This document shows positions 20,301 through 32,158 of a stretch of 64,000 nucleotides of DNA, in pieces. Below the pieces are notes generated by a model. The model was not told where the DNA came from and did not search any database. It saw only the letters and a list, made by a program, of their open reading frames with translations. The DNA comes from Amorphophallus konjac (taxonomy: Eukaryota > Streptophyta > Magnoliopsida > Alismatales > Araceae): NCBI GenBank assembly GCA_022559845.1, contig CM040126.1:42588458-42652457 (forward strand), in the 5' to 3' direction. Numbering within the stretch: the first letter of the stretch is position 1; every line of letters begins with the position of its first letter. The position numbers and the translations under genes are program-made.

Positions 20301-20535
20301 ACTTCGGGAGAGTGAGGAGCGGTATCAGAGGGCGAAGGAGCGCGGGGCGCGACTTCGTCAGTCTGGTTCCTTTTCCGTGGGCAGCTTTCTAGTTTCTTCG
20401 GCCGAGGAGCGTCGCCGCACCTTGGAGGCTGGCATGGTGCCCCCTGGGGAGGCGAGCACGGCTTCTCAGGGTTCACAGAGGTCGCAGAGGCCCCCTAGGG
20501 ATCCCCGTCAGAGGAGGGAGGAGAGAGATGACTAG
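17378..20535 (+). pseudogene. antisense gene B: plant mobile domain (PMD) plus coiled coil, seven exons, decayed
   Basis: Exons by GT-AG fit: 17378-17566, 18028-18745, 18821-18979, 19058-19431, 19502-19594, 19673-19819, 19903-20535. Exon 2 has the PMD signature: AFLMPWGHMVPTLEDVARI, then GLRVDGEAVSGV, then FLGRLLL and VGHYAWGAALLAHL. Exon 7 is a long Glu/Arg coiled coil with repeated EREREERERDREIL units. PMD proteins of plants (MAIN family) act in silencing and meristem upkeep. The transposon versions have unknown roles. Decay: an extra base in the C5 run 18309-18313, a one-base loss near 19139, and stops at TAG 19324, TGA in exon 5 and TAG in exon 6. Introns hold more palindromes. Confidence 0.7.
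17650..17890. repeat. GC palindromes inside intron 1 of gene B
   Basis: Hairpins at about 17656-17682 (perfect core), 17751-17780 and 17855-17885 (partly decayed), with AT-rich spacers. Confidence 0.85.
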
Positions 20536-20920
20536 GAGGGTGGTGGTGAGAGTTAGAGAGTTGCTTGTACGCTCCACCCTCCTTACTGCATGATGTACTT
20601 TCGACTATTATATGAAATGAAAATGGCTTACTTGTGTTGTGTGTACCTTTCCTCTCTCACTTTTCTGCTGCACCGAGTTGTTTCGAGGCATGCCTTACGA
20701 GACTTTGCCCTGAACAGCGGGGAACTGCACTTTGCATGGGGGGATTCTGTTTCCTTTCTCCCCCTTTTTGGGCACGTCCAGGCGCGAGGACGCGTCTTAA
20801 TCCTTGAATTCAAATTTAAAGCACAGGGTGGCCTTTCTTCTCGCGTGCCTTACCCGGAAACGAGCCCGCCTTCCGCCGAAACTCGCTCGCCCCCTTTTCG
20901 TCTTCCTCCTCTTTTGATCG

Positions 20921-22193
20921 ATGGAGTTCGGTGGGCCCGACCATGGTGAAGGTGGAGAGGGACGAGGAATTCCTCACCCGAGGAGGGACACGCAAGAGCA
21001 CGGAACGGCGTCCATGGAGGAGGAAGGGCCACTTCGGGCCCCCGAGGGACCCGAGGGGCCTGATGGTGCGGAAGGAGGTGAACACGGTCTGGTAGGTCCT
21101 CGGATCTTCTCCTTTGATCCATTTTGAGTTTTGAAGTGAGCCGTGCGAGGGGGAAAGGGTTCGGCGAGTGTTACATTCAAATGATGGACGCGTCCTAGAC
21201 AAGGGACGCATTCTTTGTTATGATGCGAGACCCTTCTTTCTTGGTGCAGGACATGGCGAGGACCCTGGGCCTGGCCGATGAGTGGGCGAGTGCAGACGAG
21301 CCGAGCCGCGTCAGGAAGGAGAGTCGCGGCAAGGCGAAACTCGAGGATTGGCGCATACGTCTCCCTGGACAGCAAGGGAGCGTATTGGTGCAGGACAGTG
21401 CCGACTTTTTACGGCAGCAGAGAGAGAGTTATGCGGGGCTTCCCCAAGCCGGGGATACGTGCGACGTCAACGGCTCGCATGCCCAATTAGTCGAGGTCAG
21501 GCGGCAGCTGGCCGCCACTCAACAGGAACTGTCACTCCTGGTAAGCTAAGTGCTATATTTTCTATTTTTAAATGTGGAGCTGAGCTGACGGCTGTTGTTT
21601 GTTCGTTCCAGCGTGCCCAGCAGACAGCGATGGTGGTAGTGGCTGGCGGCGCATCTTCCAGTTCCTCGGCCCCTTTTCTTGAGATTACCTCCCTCCGGGA
21701 GCAACTTGCTGGTGCGGTGGCTCGGGCTGCCCGGGCGGAAGACGAGCGTGATGCCTGGGTGGCGACTGTAGCAGAGCTGCGACATCGCGGTGAGGAGAGA
21801 CCTTCTCCAGACATCCTGGAGTTAAGGGTTCTTCTGCAGATGACGAGGAGAGAGGCAGAGAGAGAGAAAGCCGAGAGAAGGTCCGAGCGACATCGGGATC
21901 AGACCGAGAGGAGGGCCTTGGAGGCCCAAGTGAGGGAGCTCCAGCTGGGCCTTCAGGCCATCGTGCAGAGGCTAGGAGGGATGGAGACGCGCTACGAGAG
22001 AGCGCGAGAGTTCGGGGAGCGACTGCGCCAGTCTGGTCGCTTTGTCGCTAGTGGCTTCTTCGCCACGATAGGGGAGGAGCAACGAGTCCTTGCTGTGGAG
22101 CCGGCGCCACGAGGCGAGGCGGGTGCTACTGCACGGGGATCCCGGAGGCTTCTGAGGGACCCTCACCTCAGGGGAGAGGAGAGGGACGCCTAG
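20921..22193 (+). CDS. antisense gene C: coiled-coil protein lacking the PMD core, three exons, intact
   Basis: Exons 20921-21091, 21250-21540 and 21612-22193 all join in phase 0 (donors ctg/gtaggt and ctg/gtaagc; acceptors gtgcag and ttccag). They give 347 residues without stops. Exon 1 (MEFGGPDHGEGG) resembles exon 1 of gene B. Exon 2 starts at DMARTLGLADEW, which in genes B and D lies after the PMD core (RTLGLAQEW), so the PMD exons are missing. Exon 3 is the Glu/Arg coiled coil ending in RLRQSGRF, as in gene B. Of the paralogues with this coiled coil (B, C, D), this is the only one still open. It could act as a partner of PMD proteins by coiled-coil pairing; that is conjecture. Confidence 0.6.
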
Positions 22194-22697
22194 AGGGACG
22201 AGCATGAAGATAATGGCACGAGTTGGCGAGCCAGTGGACCCGCCTCATCTCTATGATTGTAGTGTTTATGACAGCTTATGTAGAATTTTGAATGGAGTGA
22301 TTTGATTTTTTGTTGCTTGTTTGCTCTCTTGTGCGTTCCTTCTTCCCTACACTTCTTCTCCTTTGCACTGTTCCCATGTGATGGGTCTGTCGAGACTCCA
22401 CCCCAAGCGGAGAATCACGTCTTGTTGTGACCATTTTCTACGGGAATCTGCCGTCGAAGTCAATAATGACGGCCCTAGTCCCTTTTCCCGGATGTTGTGT
22501 CAAATTTTGCAGACGTCCTCCAAAACATGATAGGGTATCCCTAGACAACATAGGGGGCTAGTCGTCATATTCTTCGTCCAATCAATCACCCTGTGCAAGC
22601 GGTGAAGTGACACACGGGACCGCATGGTAGGTGCCTCATTGCGAGGGTTATCATAAAAGGTGATGGAGATAATCTTGGCCTGCACTCCTTCCATTTC

Positions 22698-22704
22698 TAT
22701 AAAT
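22698..22704 (+). promoter_or_regulatory. TATA box of antisense gene D
   Basis: TATAAAT in tttctataaattcttg, 101 bases before the ATG at 22799. Confidence 0.55.
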
Positions 22705-22798
22705 TCTTGTCCCTTTTATCCTCCCAGGTACATCGAGAGCTAACTCGAGGAGCACAGGTTCTCACGGGAGAGGAGGAGTTCAAAATTCTGAGAGTTGG

Positions 22799-25274
22799 AT
22801 GGAGGGCGAATCTTCCCATTCCTCGAAGAGAAGCAGGTCTAGTGGTAGTAGTTCCAGGAGACTTTCGGACCTCGAAGGGCACTTCAGTGAAAGGGCCCAA
22901 TCACAACTCGTAAGCTGAGCTTTCCTGCCCTTTTCTCATTCTTTCTCCCTTCCTCTTGACAACACCCTTCTCCATTTCTTATGCACGCGCAGAGTGTGAT
23001 GAAATCACACATTTCATGGGAGTTAGCAGTGGCCGCATACAGGGGTCTCTCGGATTTTCAGAAGGCCAGGCTAGACGTGATGGGATTTGGTGCCTTTCTT
23101 CGGATCGAGCCGCTCGAGCTCGACCTGGTTCTGATCCAAGCCTTGTGTGAGAGATGGGACCCAGTGAGTCGGGCATTCCTGATGCCCTGGGGGCACATGG
23201 TGCCCAGCTTGGAGGATGTGGTCCGGATCACAAGCCTGAAGGTGGAGGGCGAGGCAGTGACCAGGGTCACTTATGCGGATTACCGAGAAGGTGCTCGGAA
23301 GCTACTGGGTTTGGACCTAGATGGTGGAAAAACAGGTCGGTAGCTAGGGCGTCCCTCATGGATGCATTAGGGCTCATCGACACTCATCGGCGGGATGACA
23401 AATCCTCAGAAGAGTTCATGGAAAGGATGGAAATAGGATGCCGTGCCGTGTACTGCACAGATTTCGACAACTGGGAAAAATGCAACATAGATTTGAGGAG
23501 ATTTCTCCTCTTCCTTTTGGGGAGATTGGTACTGAGCTCGAAAGGGGACGGTATCCAATGTCGCTTCCTGGAGCTGCTGTCAGACCTTGAAAGAGTAGGA
23601 TACAGTGCCTGGGGAGCTGCCATGCTGGCGCACTTGTTTGCAGGTCTGTTCCAAGAAGCGGACCGTGAGATGACTGTGAGTGGTTTTACACCATTTATCC
23701 AGGTATTTTTGGTTTTGCTTGTTTTGTATTTTTTAGTGTTTTTGCAAGGTACTGATGACCTGCGCCGAGCAGCTGTGGAGCTATTATTACCTCCCCATGG
23801 GGAGAGCTCGGCATTGGCGACCCGCGATGGTGCCGCTAGCCAGGCGGTGGGAACCCATCTTGAGTGCGGCACCCCTAACCTACCAACTGATGGTGCTAAG
23901 GCGGGAGCTACAGGAGTTCCCTGCAGCGATGGTAAACTGGAGACCCTACTCAGACATGGTCGATGCCGACCAGTCGTGGGTTCTAGGAAGTCGTGCCCGG
24001 TTCGGACGGGAATTGTGGATGCACTGCCTGAATGAAATCGAGCCGCTTCGGCTACGATTGGTTATGAGGACTTTAGGACTGGCTTAGGAATGGGTGGATA
24101 CGGCTGCGCCACCTCGTGTCGGGAGAAAGACGCGAGGACCGGCGACCTGCATTGACTGGCGTGTGCGATTCCCCGAACAGTACGAAGACTGGCAATGGGG
24201 TGGCATAATCGTGGAATCGTAGGCACGGGATAGCGAGGATTACCTGTGTCTATACAAGACAAGGTACGCAGAGCGGTTCCAACCCCGGGGACTTGCGGAG
24301 GTAGGTCTCCCCTTTTTCTATTTTCTTCTCTCTCACTTTTTTTTGGTTTTCTGGTGGAAATGCCGACTTGTATGGCTGCAGGATATCCGTGATACGATGA
24401 TAGCGACTTTACGAACTCGCTTGGCAGAGATGGAGCAACGGTTGGGCGATGTCCGCGGAGCTACGAGCGCCTTGGTAGGTGTACAGTGCGTTCCTAATTA
24501 AAACCGCAGATTCCAGATGTTGGCTGCTAATTCACGCGGTCGTAGCATGCCCAGATTGGCGCGGCTTCCCCAGCGATGGGAGTAGGTGGTGCCTCTTCCA
24601 GCTTGTGGATTCCCACCTCAGAACTTGACTTGCTTCATGAGCAACTTGCTCACGCCACGCAGCGTGCTGCGGAGGCAGAAGGGATGCTCTGTATACAGGA
24701 AAAAGTTTCAGTGTTGAGTTCTCCTTATTTATGCCTTATCGCGTATCTGAGATGGTACACTCGGCAGGAAAAGGAAACGGAAGAAGCGCTTGCCCAAGCT
24801 GCGCAGAGGGAGGCTAGGATAGCAGAACTGGAGAGGGAACTACGGCGTCATCCTGATGACGACTCTTCCAGGGATGCTATGGAACTGAGGATCACTCTCC
24901 AGTTGGAGAGGGAAGACCGTGAGAGAGAACGGGCAGAGAGAGAAAGAGACGCAGAGAGAGAAAGAGCCAACAGATTGACTGAAAGGGAGGAATGAAGGGC
25001 CATGGAGGCCCAGTTGTTCGAACTCCGAACCAGCCTTGGTCTTGCTGAACAGTGGCTGAGAGATGGTGAGGAGCGCTACCGAAGAGCACGAGAGCGTGGC
25101 TTTCGTGTTGGTAGCTTCTCTGCTGCTTCCGTGGATCAACGCCGGGGTGTGGGAATAGGAAGGGGAGTACAGAGCGGTAGGAGTACCGCTTTTCGTAGTT
25201 GGGTAGCACCTTTGAGAGCGTTTTGCCCGGAGAGTAGTGGGACGAGTGATGTAGAGAGAGAGGGTGGAACTTGA
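22799..25274 (+). pseudogene. antisense gene D: PMD plus coiled coil, with gene A-type first exon, decayed
   Basis: Exon 1 (22799-22909; MEGESSHSSKRSRSSG... RRLSDLEGHFS) is clearly homologous to exon 1 of gene A. Exon 2 (22993-23702) is a PMD like gene B's (FGAFLRIEP, AFLMPWGHMVPSLEDVVRI, VGYSAWGAAMLAHL). Exon 3 (23773-24300) spans what are two exons in gene B. Then come 24382-24474, 24546 onward and a coiled coil ending at 25274. Decay: a frameshift near the A5 run 23328-23332, TAG 24085-24087, TAG 24220-24222 and a TGA at 24992-24994. A poly(A) signal AATAAA lies at 25296-25301. Confidence 0.7.
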
Positions 25275-25301
25275 TGTAATTTTTTTGGTTTTTGGAATAA
25301 A

Positions 25302-27044
25302 ATACAAGGTTCGGTTTGTTTGGTTTTCACCTTTGCTTCTGTTGCCTGAATCCCTGCACACATCACTGAAACAAACAAATCAGAATTTCTGTTCTGACTT
25401 GGCCCCTTGCTCAATAAGCAAATGGTCACATTGATTATCCTTGATAACTGGTCAAGGGGCCAAGCCTTTATTTAGCGAAGGCAAGGGAAAGATGCGGTGA
25501 TGATAAATGCGACAGGCAAGCACACGAATGCAAGCGGTATTAAAAGTTAGATGTTGCACGCAAATGCAATCATGCAAAATTGATTTGTTTTCTTTTTTAT
25601 ATTTGGCATTTTTTTTGTTTTATCATAAAAAGATTTTTTTGTTTACAAATAAGTATATTTTCTTTTTTTTGTTTTTTGTTATTTTTATCATTTCAATTTT
25701 TTTGTTGCTAACGCCCGGCAAGCACCCAAATGGCACCTAATCTACGTGAGAACAAGGGTTTCTTACTAACCTCCCAGGTATCCTAAGTGCACATCTAGGT
25801 TGATTTGGGCCTCTAGACCCCTCGAATGATGATCCCGCCGGCTAAGACTTACCCTGATGATAATACCGTCATGCCATGCTTAGGCTCCCAGTCGCTTCCG
25901 ACCACAGGGATTCACCCAAAAGGTGTTTGAGGTAAGAGATTTACCCGACCCGGGTCTATTTCCTCACAACTCTAGATGGTATATGATGGAACACCCTGGA
26001 ACCCTAACGACCAACCGCGCGACGCTGACCCGGAATCAGACGCCGTCGCACCCATAGGTGACGCGCTTGCATTGGCCTAAGCCCAAGGTTAAGCAAGAAG
26101 ACATCAAGGTGGTAAACAGGGGTCTTGACCAGCCAGAAACACGAAGACTCCTTCGCAGTGATAGCTTTTGCTTTTCAAAGTAGGCAACCAAACGTGTATA
26201 TTAAAATAAGGTCGCAGACCCTGGGCAGTTTTCACCCTTCAGAAACTCCATCGAACCTTCATCTTTAGAGGGAGAAGGAAGAGTGTAGGGGATAAACCTC
26301 CTGAGAGGACCGGCAAAGCCGTTAACCCGGCGAGCGAATAAGGGCCCATTAACTCTTTCCTTTCGGATAACTTCGGACCAAATCTCGAGCATTTACATTC
26401 CATAGCCCCCCCCCTTTTGTGGATTCAAACTTTTGCTTTGAGGGGTTCCATTTATCGCATCAGGCACGGTCACGACCAGGCTCTTGATTTTGATTTTGTA
26501 TTTCTTTTTGTGAGGGAGATATAGTCGTTTGACGTTTGTGGGCTCCCTTTTCGTATGCTTGCGGGGACACTGCCCTCTTCTCGTGCTCTGATCGATGCTC
26601 GAGAAAATGGATCCTACTCTTGCCTTTGGGGTTTGAGTTTCGGTTTCTTATGCTCAGCGTTTTAAGGGCGCCGACTGTCTCATTTGGTCGAAGAGAAAAG
26701 AATAAAGATTACAGCTTCCGGAGATCTTCTGGGTGGATTCCCCACCGTAGGTGATGCTACCGACTTTTTTTTGAATAAAATACATAAGTGAGCACATGTT
26801 CGCTTCCTTCGAGTGAGCATAGGCCGACGTGGCCGGACAGGGATCTCCACGGTTCTGGCAAACCAAGACCCGGTGCCTACCAAGCCTTAATGGGCCCTAT
26901 CCTAACATGAAGGTTAGATGCAGGGACTTAACTACATGGTGACTGCCAGGCATCGGCGTTTTGAATTTTCCATATTTTTAGTGGTTTTCGATATTTCTTT
27001 GTTTTTGATGTTTTTTATCTTTTCATCATTTTTTTTGTTTTGTG
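25302..27044. other. spacer between antisense gene D and the Tat integrase end
   Basis: It contains T-rich tracts, a 'gcaagcacccaaatggcacc' area and short frames without motifs. Nothing here supports a gene or an RNA. Confidence 0.5.
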
Positions 27045-30000
27045 CTAAGGGTAGTATTTCTTAAGATAAAGCCCATTCCAAGGGTGGGATAACTCGGTCC
27101 CTTCGGCGTTGACTAGCTTGTAGGCGTTGCCAGGGTACACGGCTTGAATTACAAATGGTCCTTCCCAATTGGGTTGGAGCTTAGAACGCGGCCCTCCAGG
27201 TTTGATAAAAAAATTTTTTACGACCATCTCACCGACTTTGAATTTTCTCTCAATGACTTTCTTTTGGTAAAAGCGAGCGAGTCTATTTTGATACACACGC
27301 GCGTGTTCGGCAGCGGCCAGCCGCTTCTCATCCAAGAGTTCCAACTGGGCGAGGAGTGAATTACGACGATCGTCGAGGGGAAATTCCTCGTCCAATTGTA
27401 CCCTGAGAGAAGGGATCAGAGTCTCGTACGGGACTACTGCTTCCATACCATAAGTAAGGGCAAATGGAGTCTGCCCGGTGGGGGTACGGATTGAGGTGCG
27501 ATAGGCCCATAGGGCTTCGATAAGTTTTTCTGGCCAGTCTGAAAACTTACTAGACTCACAGGTTTTTTTGATGATTTTGAGCAATGTTTTATTGGTGGCC
27601 TCCGCTTGGCCGTTACCTTGTGGGTAATAAGGCGATGAATGATGCAATGTAATTGCGTACCTTTTGCAGAGGTCCTGTAGGTCCTGAGAAATGAACTGTG
27701 GCCCATTGTCGGTGACGATTGTGCTTGGGACGCCGAATCTGGCGAGGATGTTCTTCATGATGAACTTGCAGACTGTTGACGCCTTGATTTCCGCGTAAGC
27801 TTCAGCTTCGGCCCATTTGGTGAAGTATTCCGTCATAGTAAGGATGAAAGATTTCTACTTGGTGAGGGAATTGAGATCACCTAGGGGACCGATGATGTCG
27901 AATGCCCACATGGAGAAAGGCCACGGGGAGGATATTGGATGAAGTGAGGAAGATGGTGAATGGATTTTATCGGTGTGAAGTTGACACTTGACACACCTAC
28001 GGACATAGACAGCGCAATCCTCTTCCATAGTGGGCCAGTAAAAGCCTTGCCGAATGATCTTCTTGGCGAGCATCTGACTATTCACGTGGCCACCGCACAC
28101 ACCCGAGTGCATCTCCTCTACACATTTCCAAACCTCATCGTCACCAAGACATCTTAACAGAATACCAGTAAGGCTCCTTCTATAGAGTAGACCTCCAACC
28201 AAAGTATATTTCTGAGCCACCCTTCTTATGGCTTTCTTGTCCTCTGTGGTGGCTCCCTCAGGATAAGACTAATCTTGGCAGTATTTGACGATTCCATAGA
28301 ACCATGGTTTCTCTTCATCAGCCAGTTCTTCTTCAGCCTCTGCCAATATGATTTCCCTCTTTTCAAGGATATCTTCCTACAGGATCTTCCTTGCTATCCT
28401 ATCCTTGATATTTACGTAGGAAGCATCATCGATTGCAGGGGCGTGAAGTTTGTAGATGGAGATGGACTCAAACCATCTTCCTAGAGGGAATCTTATGGAT
28501 GATGCCAACGAAGCGAGGGCATCGGCGAGAATATTCTGATGACGAGGGACATGAACAAAGATCAGTTTGGTGAATAGTTTGGCAAAGGCAGCAGTGAGTT
28601 CTTGGTATGGCTTGAGTTTGGGATCGCGAGTGCGATATTTAGTGAGCACCTGGCGAAGGATGAGTTGACTATCACCTACGACTCGCAACTCAGTGATACG
28701 AAAAGAATGAGCGAGTTCTAGGCCAGCTAGAAGAGCTTCATATTCGGCTATATTGTTGGTAACTGGAAATTTGAGCTGGTATGCCAATGGGAATGTGAGG
28801 CCGTTAGGCGATAGGAGGGCGACGCCGATTCCTCTCCCTTGAGAATTCAGAGCTCCATCAAAATATAGCGTCCACATTGGCTCATCTGATTGGTTGACGG
28901 ATATTAGTTCCTCATCTGGAAACTCTGATTGGACGGGATCGAACTTGGGAAGAGGATGGTGAGCGAGATGCTCGGCTATGGCATAGCCTTTAATCACCTT
29001 TTGCTGGATGTAGGTGATGTCGAACTGAGAGAGAAAACTTTGCCAGCGTGCTAGCCTATCCGTAAGGACGGCTTTCTCCAGAAGGAATTTGATAGGATTC
29101 ATTCGAGCAATCAAGTGGACCTCATGAGCCAAGAAGTAGTGCTTCAATTTTTGCACTACCCAAACGAGGGCAGCACAGGTTTTCTCCATGACGGTGTACT
29201 TCTTCTCACAGGGATTGAGAAGTTTGGATAAGTAATAGGTTGCCCGTTCCTTGCCTTCTTCATCGGCTTGTGCGAGGACGGCTCCCACGGAGTCATCCAA
29301 GACTGAGACGTAAAGGATCAGAGGTTTTTCTGGTTTGGGTGGAATGAGAACAGGTGGACTAGCCAGATATTCTTTCATCCCTTCAAAAGCTTTCTGACAT
29401 TTAGAATTCCAGTGGAATTCTACTCCTGGCTTGGTCAACTCGTAGAGAGGTCTACACATTTGTGAATGTTGGGACACAAACCGACGAATAAACTGCAACC
29501 TCCCGATTAAACCTCGGACTTCCCTCAAATTCTTGGGAGGCGGCATATCCCTGATGGCCTTGGCTTTGTCGGGATCTATCTCAATCCCTATTTTACTCAC
29601 AATGAACCCCAGCAATTTACCCGACGACACACCAAACACACACTTTTTCGGGTTCATTTTCAATTGGAACTCCCTTGACCTCTACAAGACCTTAGCCAAA
29701 ACTTCTGGATGTTCCATCCTGGTCCTTGATTTTACCAATAAGTCATCCACATACACTTCCAGATATATGTGCATCATGTCATGAAATATGGCCATCATAG
29801 CTCTTTGGTAAGTAGCTCCAGCATTCTTTAACCCAAACGGCATGACCACGTAACAATATGTTCCCCAAGGGGTAGTGAATGACGTCTTCTCCTGATCCTC
29901 TTCTGCCAAACGAATTTGATTGTATCCTGAAAATTCATCCATGAATGAGAGGGTCTCATAACCTGCCGTGTTATCGATCAACACATCAATGTGAGGCAAG

Positions 30001-30824
30001 GGAAAATCATCCTTTGGACACGCGCGGTTAAGGTCCCGGAGGTCGATGCAAATCCTGACTTTCCCATCTTTCTTCATGACCGGGACAATGTTCGCCACCC
30101 TATGAGGATAAAGGACGACTCTAATGAACCTGGCTTTGTGGAGCTTATCGACCTCTTCTTTCATTTTCAAAGCCATCTGAGGGTGGAAACGCCTTAACCT
30201 TTGTTTTACCGAGACGGTCCCTGGTTTTAGGGTTAAATAGTGTTCGACCAAGGTTGAATCTAGACCCGGCATATCCTCGTAGCTCCATGCAAACGTGTCC
30301 TTATATTCCTTGAGAACCTCAATTAATGCCTCTTCTTCATAGGGTGGTAGGTTGTCACTTATGAGGATGATCCTAGGGTCTTCCTCAGTTCCCAAGTTGA
30401 CTTCTTTGGTGGATTCTTCTACGGCGGTTGACGGCTCGTCGAATCTCCTCATTCCACTTGCGTATGCGCCCGCCGCATCCTCATATTCTTCACCCTCATC
30501 TTCAGTGGGGCATTCTTCATCCGTGATCTCGTAGACTCCATACCCTTCATCAAATGCACAGTCGCCCTCACATTCTATTTCCGGTAGCTGGATGGGATTT
30601 TCTAACAACTGGGGGATGGCAAGAAGGGCCTGACACCTGGCGGCTAAATCCAGAAGGAATCGACGAGGGATCTGCCTACCCTTGGATTTCTTCCTAGGTG
30701 CTACCCTTGACCTATCATTCCTAGATTGACTGATAATATTTACAGAAGAAGAGGAAGACGAAGAGGATGGTGTAGAATGTACAGGAGAAGACCCCTCAGA
30801 GGAGGGGTAGAAAAGGTCGCTCAT
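27045..30824 (-). pseudogene. Tat reverse transcriptase, RNase H and integrase
   Basis: A single minus-strand frame runs from 30824 to the natural end at 27045, broken by four in-frame TAG codons (29682, 28377, 28269, 27855). The RT has KKDGKVRICIDLRDLNRACP, VMPFGLKNAGATY and YVDDLLVKS (about 30090-29730). A first RNase H-like domain (LYVSVLDDSVGAVLAQ) is followed by a second (LYFDGALNSQGRGIGVALL, near 28870-28500). This dual RNase H layout is typical of Tat. The integrase zinc finger is H..H..CVKCQ (28140-28000) and the core has VTDNGPQF and GQAEATN. The integrase C-terminus is complete (LYLKKYYP). Confidence 0.9.
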
Positions 30825-31651
30825 CGGACCTTGGACGGGTGGTCCGCAGGGCGGTACGCACCCGTGGGAGATGTAGGAGGTTTCCTCAACGAAGATGTGT
30901 TGTTGGGGAGTTTAAAAATTGACGTTTTTTTTTCGTTTTCATTTTTAATGACAAAGCAGTGAAAAGAGATTTAAGGAGAGAGGAAAGTGGTTATGACTAG
31001 AGGATTGTGAGGCTCATAGAGCAGATCATGGTTGAAGACCTGGCGCGGGTTGAGAAGCCCGCGTAGATATGTAAGCAGAGAAGGGGATCTGGGAAGATCA
31101 TCAGACAATTGTCTGGCCCAGGAAGAAGATATCAGTAAAGGCTGAGACGAGTGGATGGAGAAGATGGCGGCTAATGAGCCGTCGACGGCAATGTTGAGGA
31201 CGGATGAAGATCCGTCGATGACAGGGTCCTTCTGGCGAGGACGAGGATAGTTTGGAACCTTGGCAAGAGTGGTAATATTCTATAGTATTTCAGAGATCAA
31301 TGGTGGCCCTTCAAGCTACGGAGACGAGAACATCCTTTCCAGTGCAACGGAAATGTCCCGTATGTCGAACCATTTGTTCCACTCGCATTCCGGATCTTTG
31401 ATCTTGCCTCTTTTGGTGATCCTCGGACATTTTTCAGCCAAATATACAGCATGTGATCCCCCATATGCTTCTCGTGGGTAATCTCCCATCTAAACAACGG
31501 GCCCTCTGTTGAAGTGGTTTGATAGAGTCCATGTGAGGGGCTTCCAATCTGCCTTGAACGGTCCTTTGAAGCCTAGGCCAAACCTGCGGTTCGGCCTAAT
31601 TTCCTTTAGCGGTTTGAGCCTACCCTGTAACTGTGCGCCCAGACCTTTACC
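30825..31651 (-). pseudogene. Tat linker between protease and reverse transcriptase, G-patch-like
   Basis: Directly after the protease the strand reads MRNIGYQ, a stop, then GKGLGAQLQG. G-patch motifs with this GYxxGxGLG core are often found in Tat polyproteins, where they may bind RNA. The rest is broken into short frames (one at 31497-31297) and cannot be traced to the RT frame. Confidence 0.5.
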
Positions 31652-32153
31652 CTATTGGTAGCCGATGTTCCTCATAATCTCCCACCCTTTGGAGTGAAAA
31701 GGGAGATATGATGTTGCGGTTGTCCTGACCGGCTCCTTTGGTGCTAGTGGAACGTGAGATGAATCACGTACGTCCAGTAGTGACAATATGGGCCGATGAG
31801 ATGGCCAAACAGAGGGCAGAGAGGTGTTGATAGCATCCACTGTGTGAAGGACAGGTGTACTGACCACTTTAATAATCCTCCCATTGTAAGGAAACTTCAG
31901 GCACTGATGGTTGGTGGAAGGCACAGCGTCCATGGCTTCGATGTAAGGGCGACTCAGTATAGCCTTGAATGTGGGGTCCATGTCGAGGACATGGAATTCC
32001 GTGAGAATTGACATGGGGCCTAGTTCTGCCTTCAGAATAATCATCCACTGCGGCGGCCTTTTGCTATTGTCATAAGCCGTGACCGTGATCGAGGAAGGTC
32101 TTATTTGTTCTTCGTTGACTCCACACAACTGAAGGGTGTCCATGGAGATCACA
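31652..32153 (-). pseudogene. Tat aspartic protease, C-terminal part (split by chromovirus)
   Basis: Reads VISMDTLQL and continues with FHVLDMDPTFKAILSRPYI, the typical flap and ILGRPW-like end of a retroviral-type protease. The start of the domain, with the catalytic DTGAS, lies at the other side of the inserted element (about 41700). Removing 32159-41686 and one TTTAT restores DTGASINVIS across the joint. Confidence 0.85.
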
Positions 32154-32158
32154 TTTAT

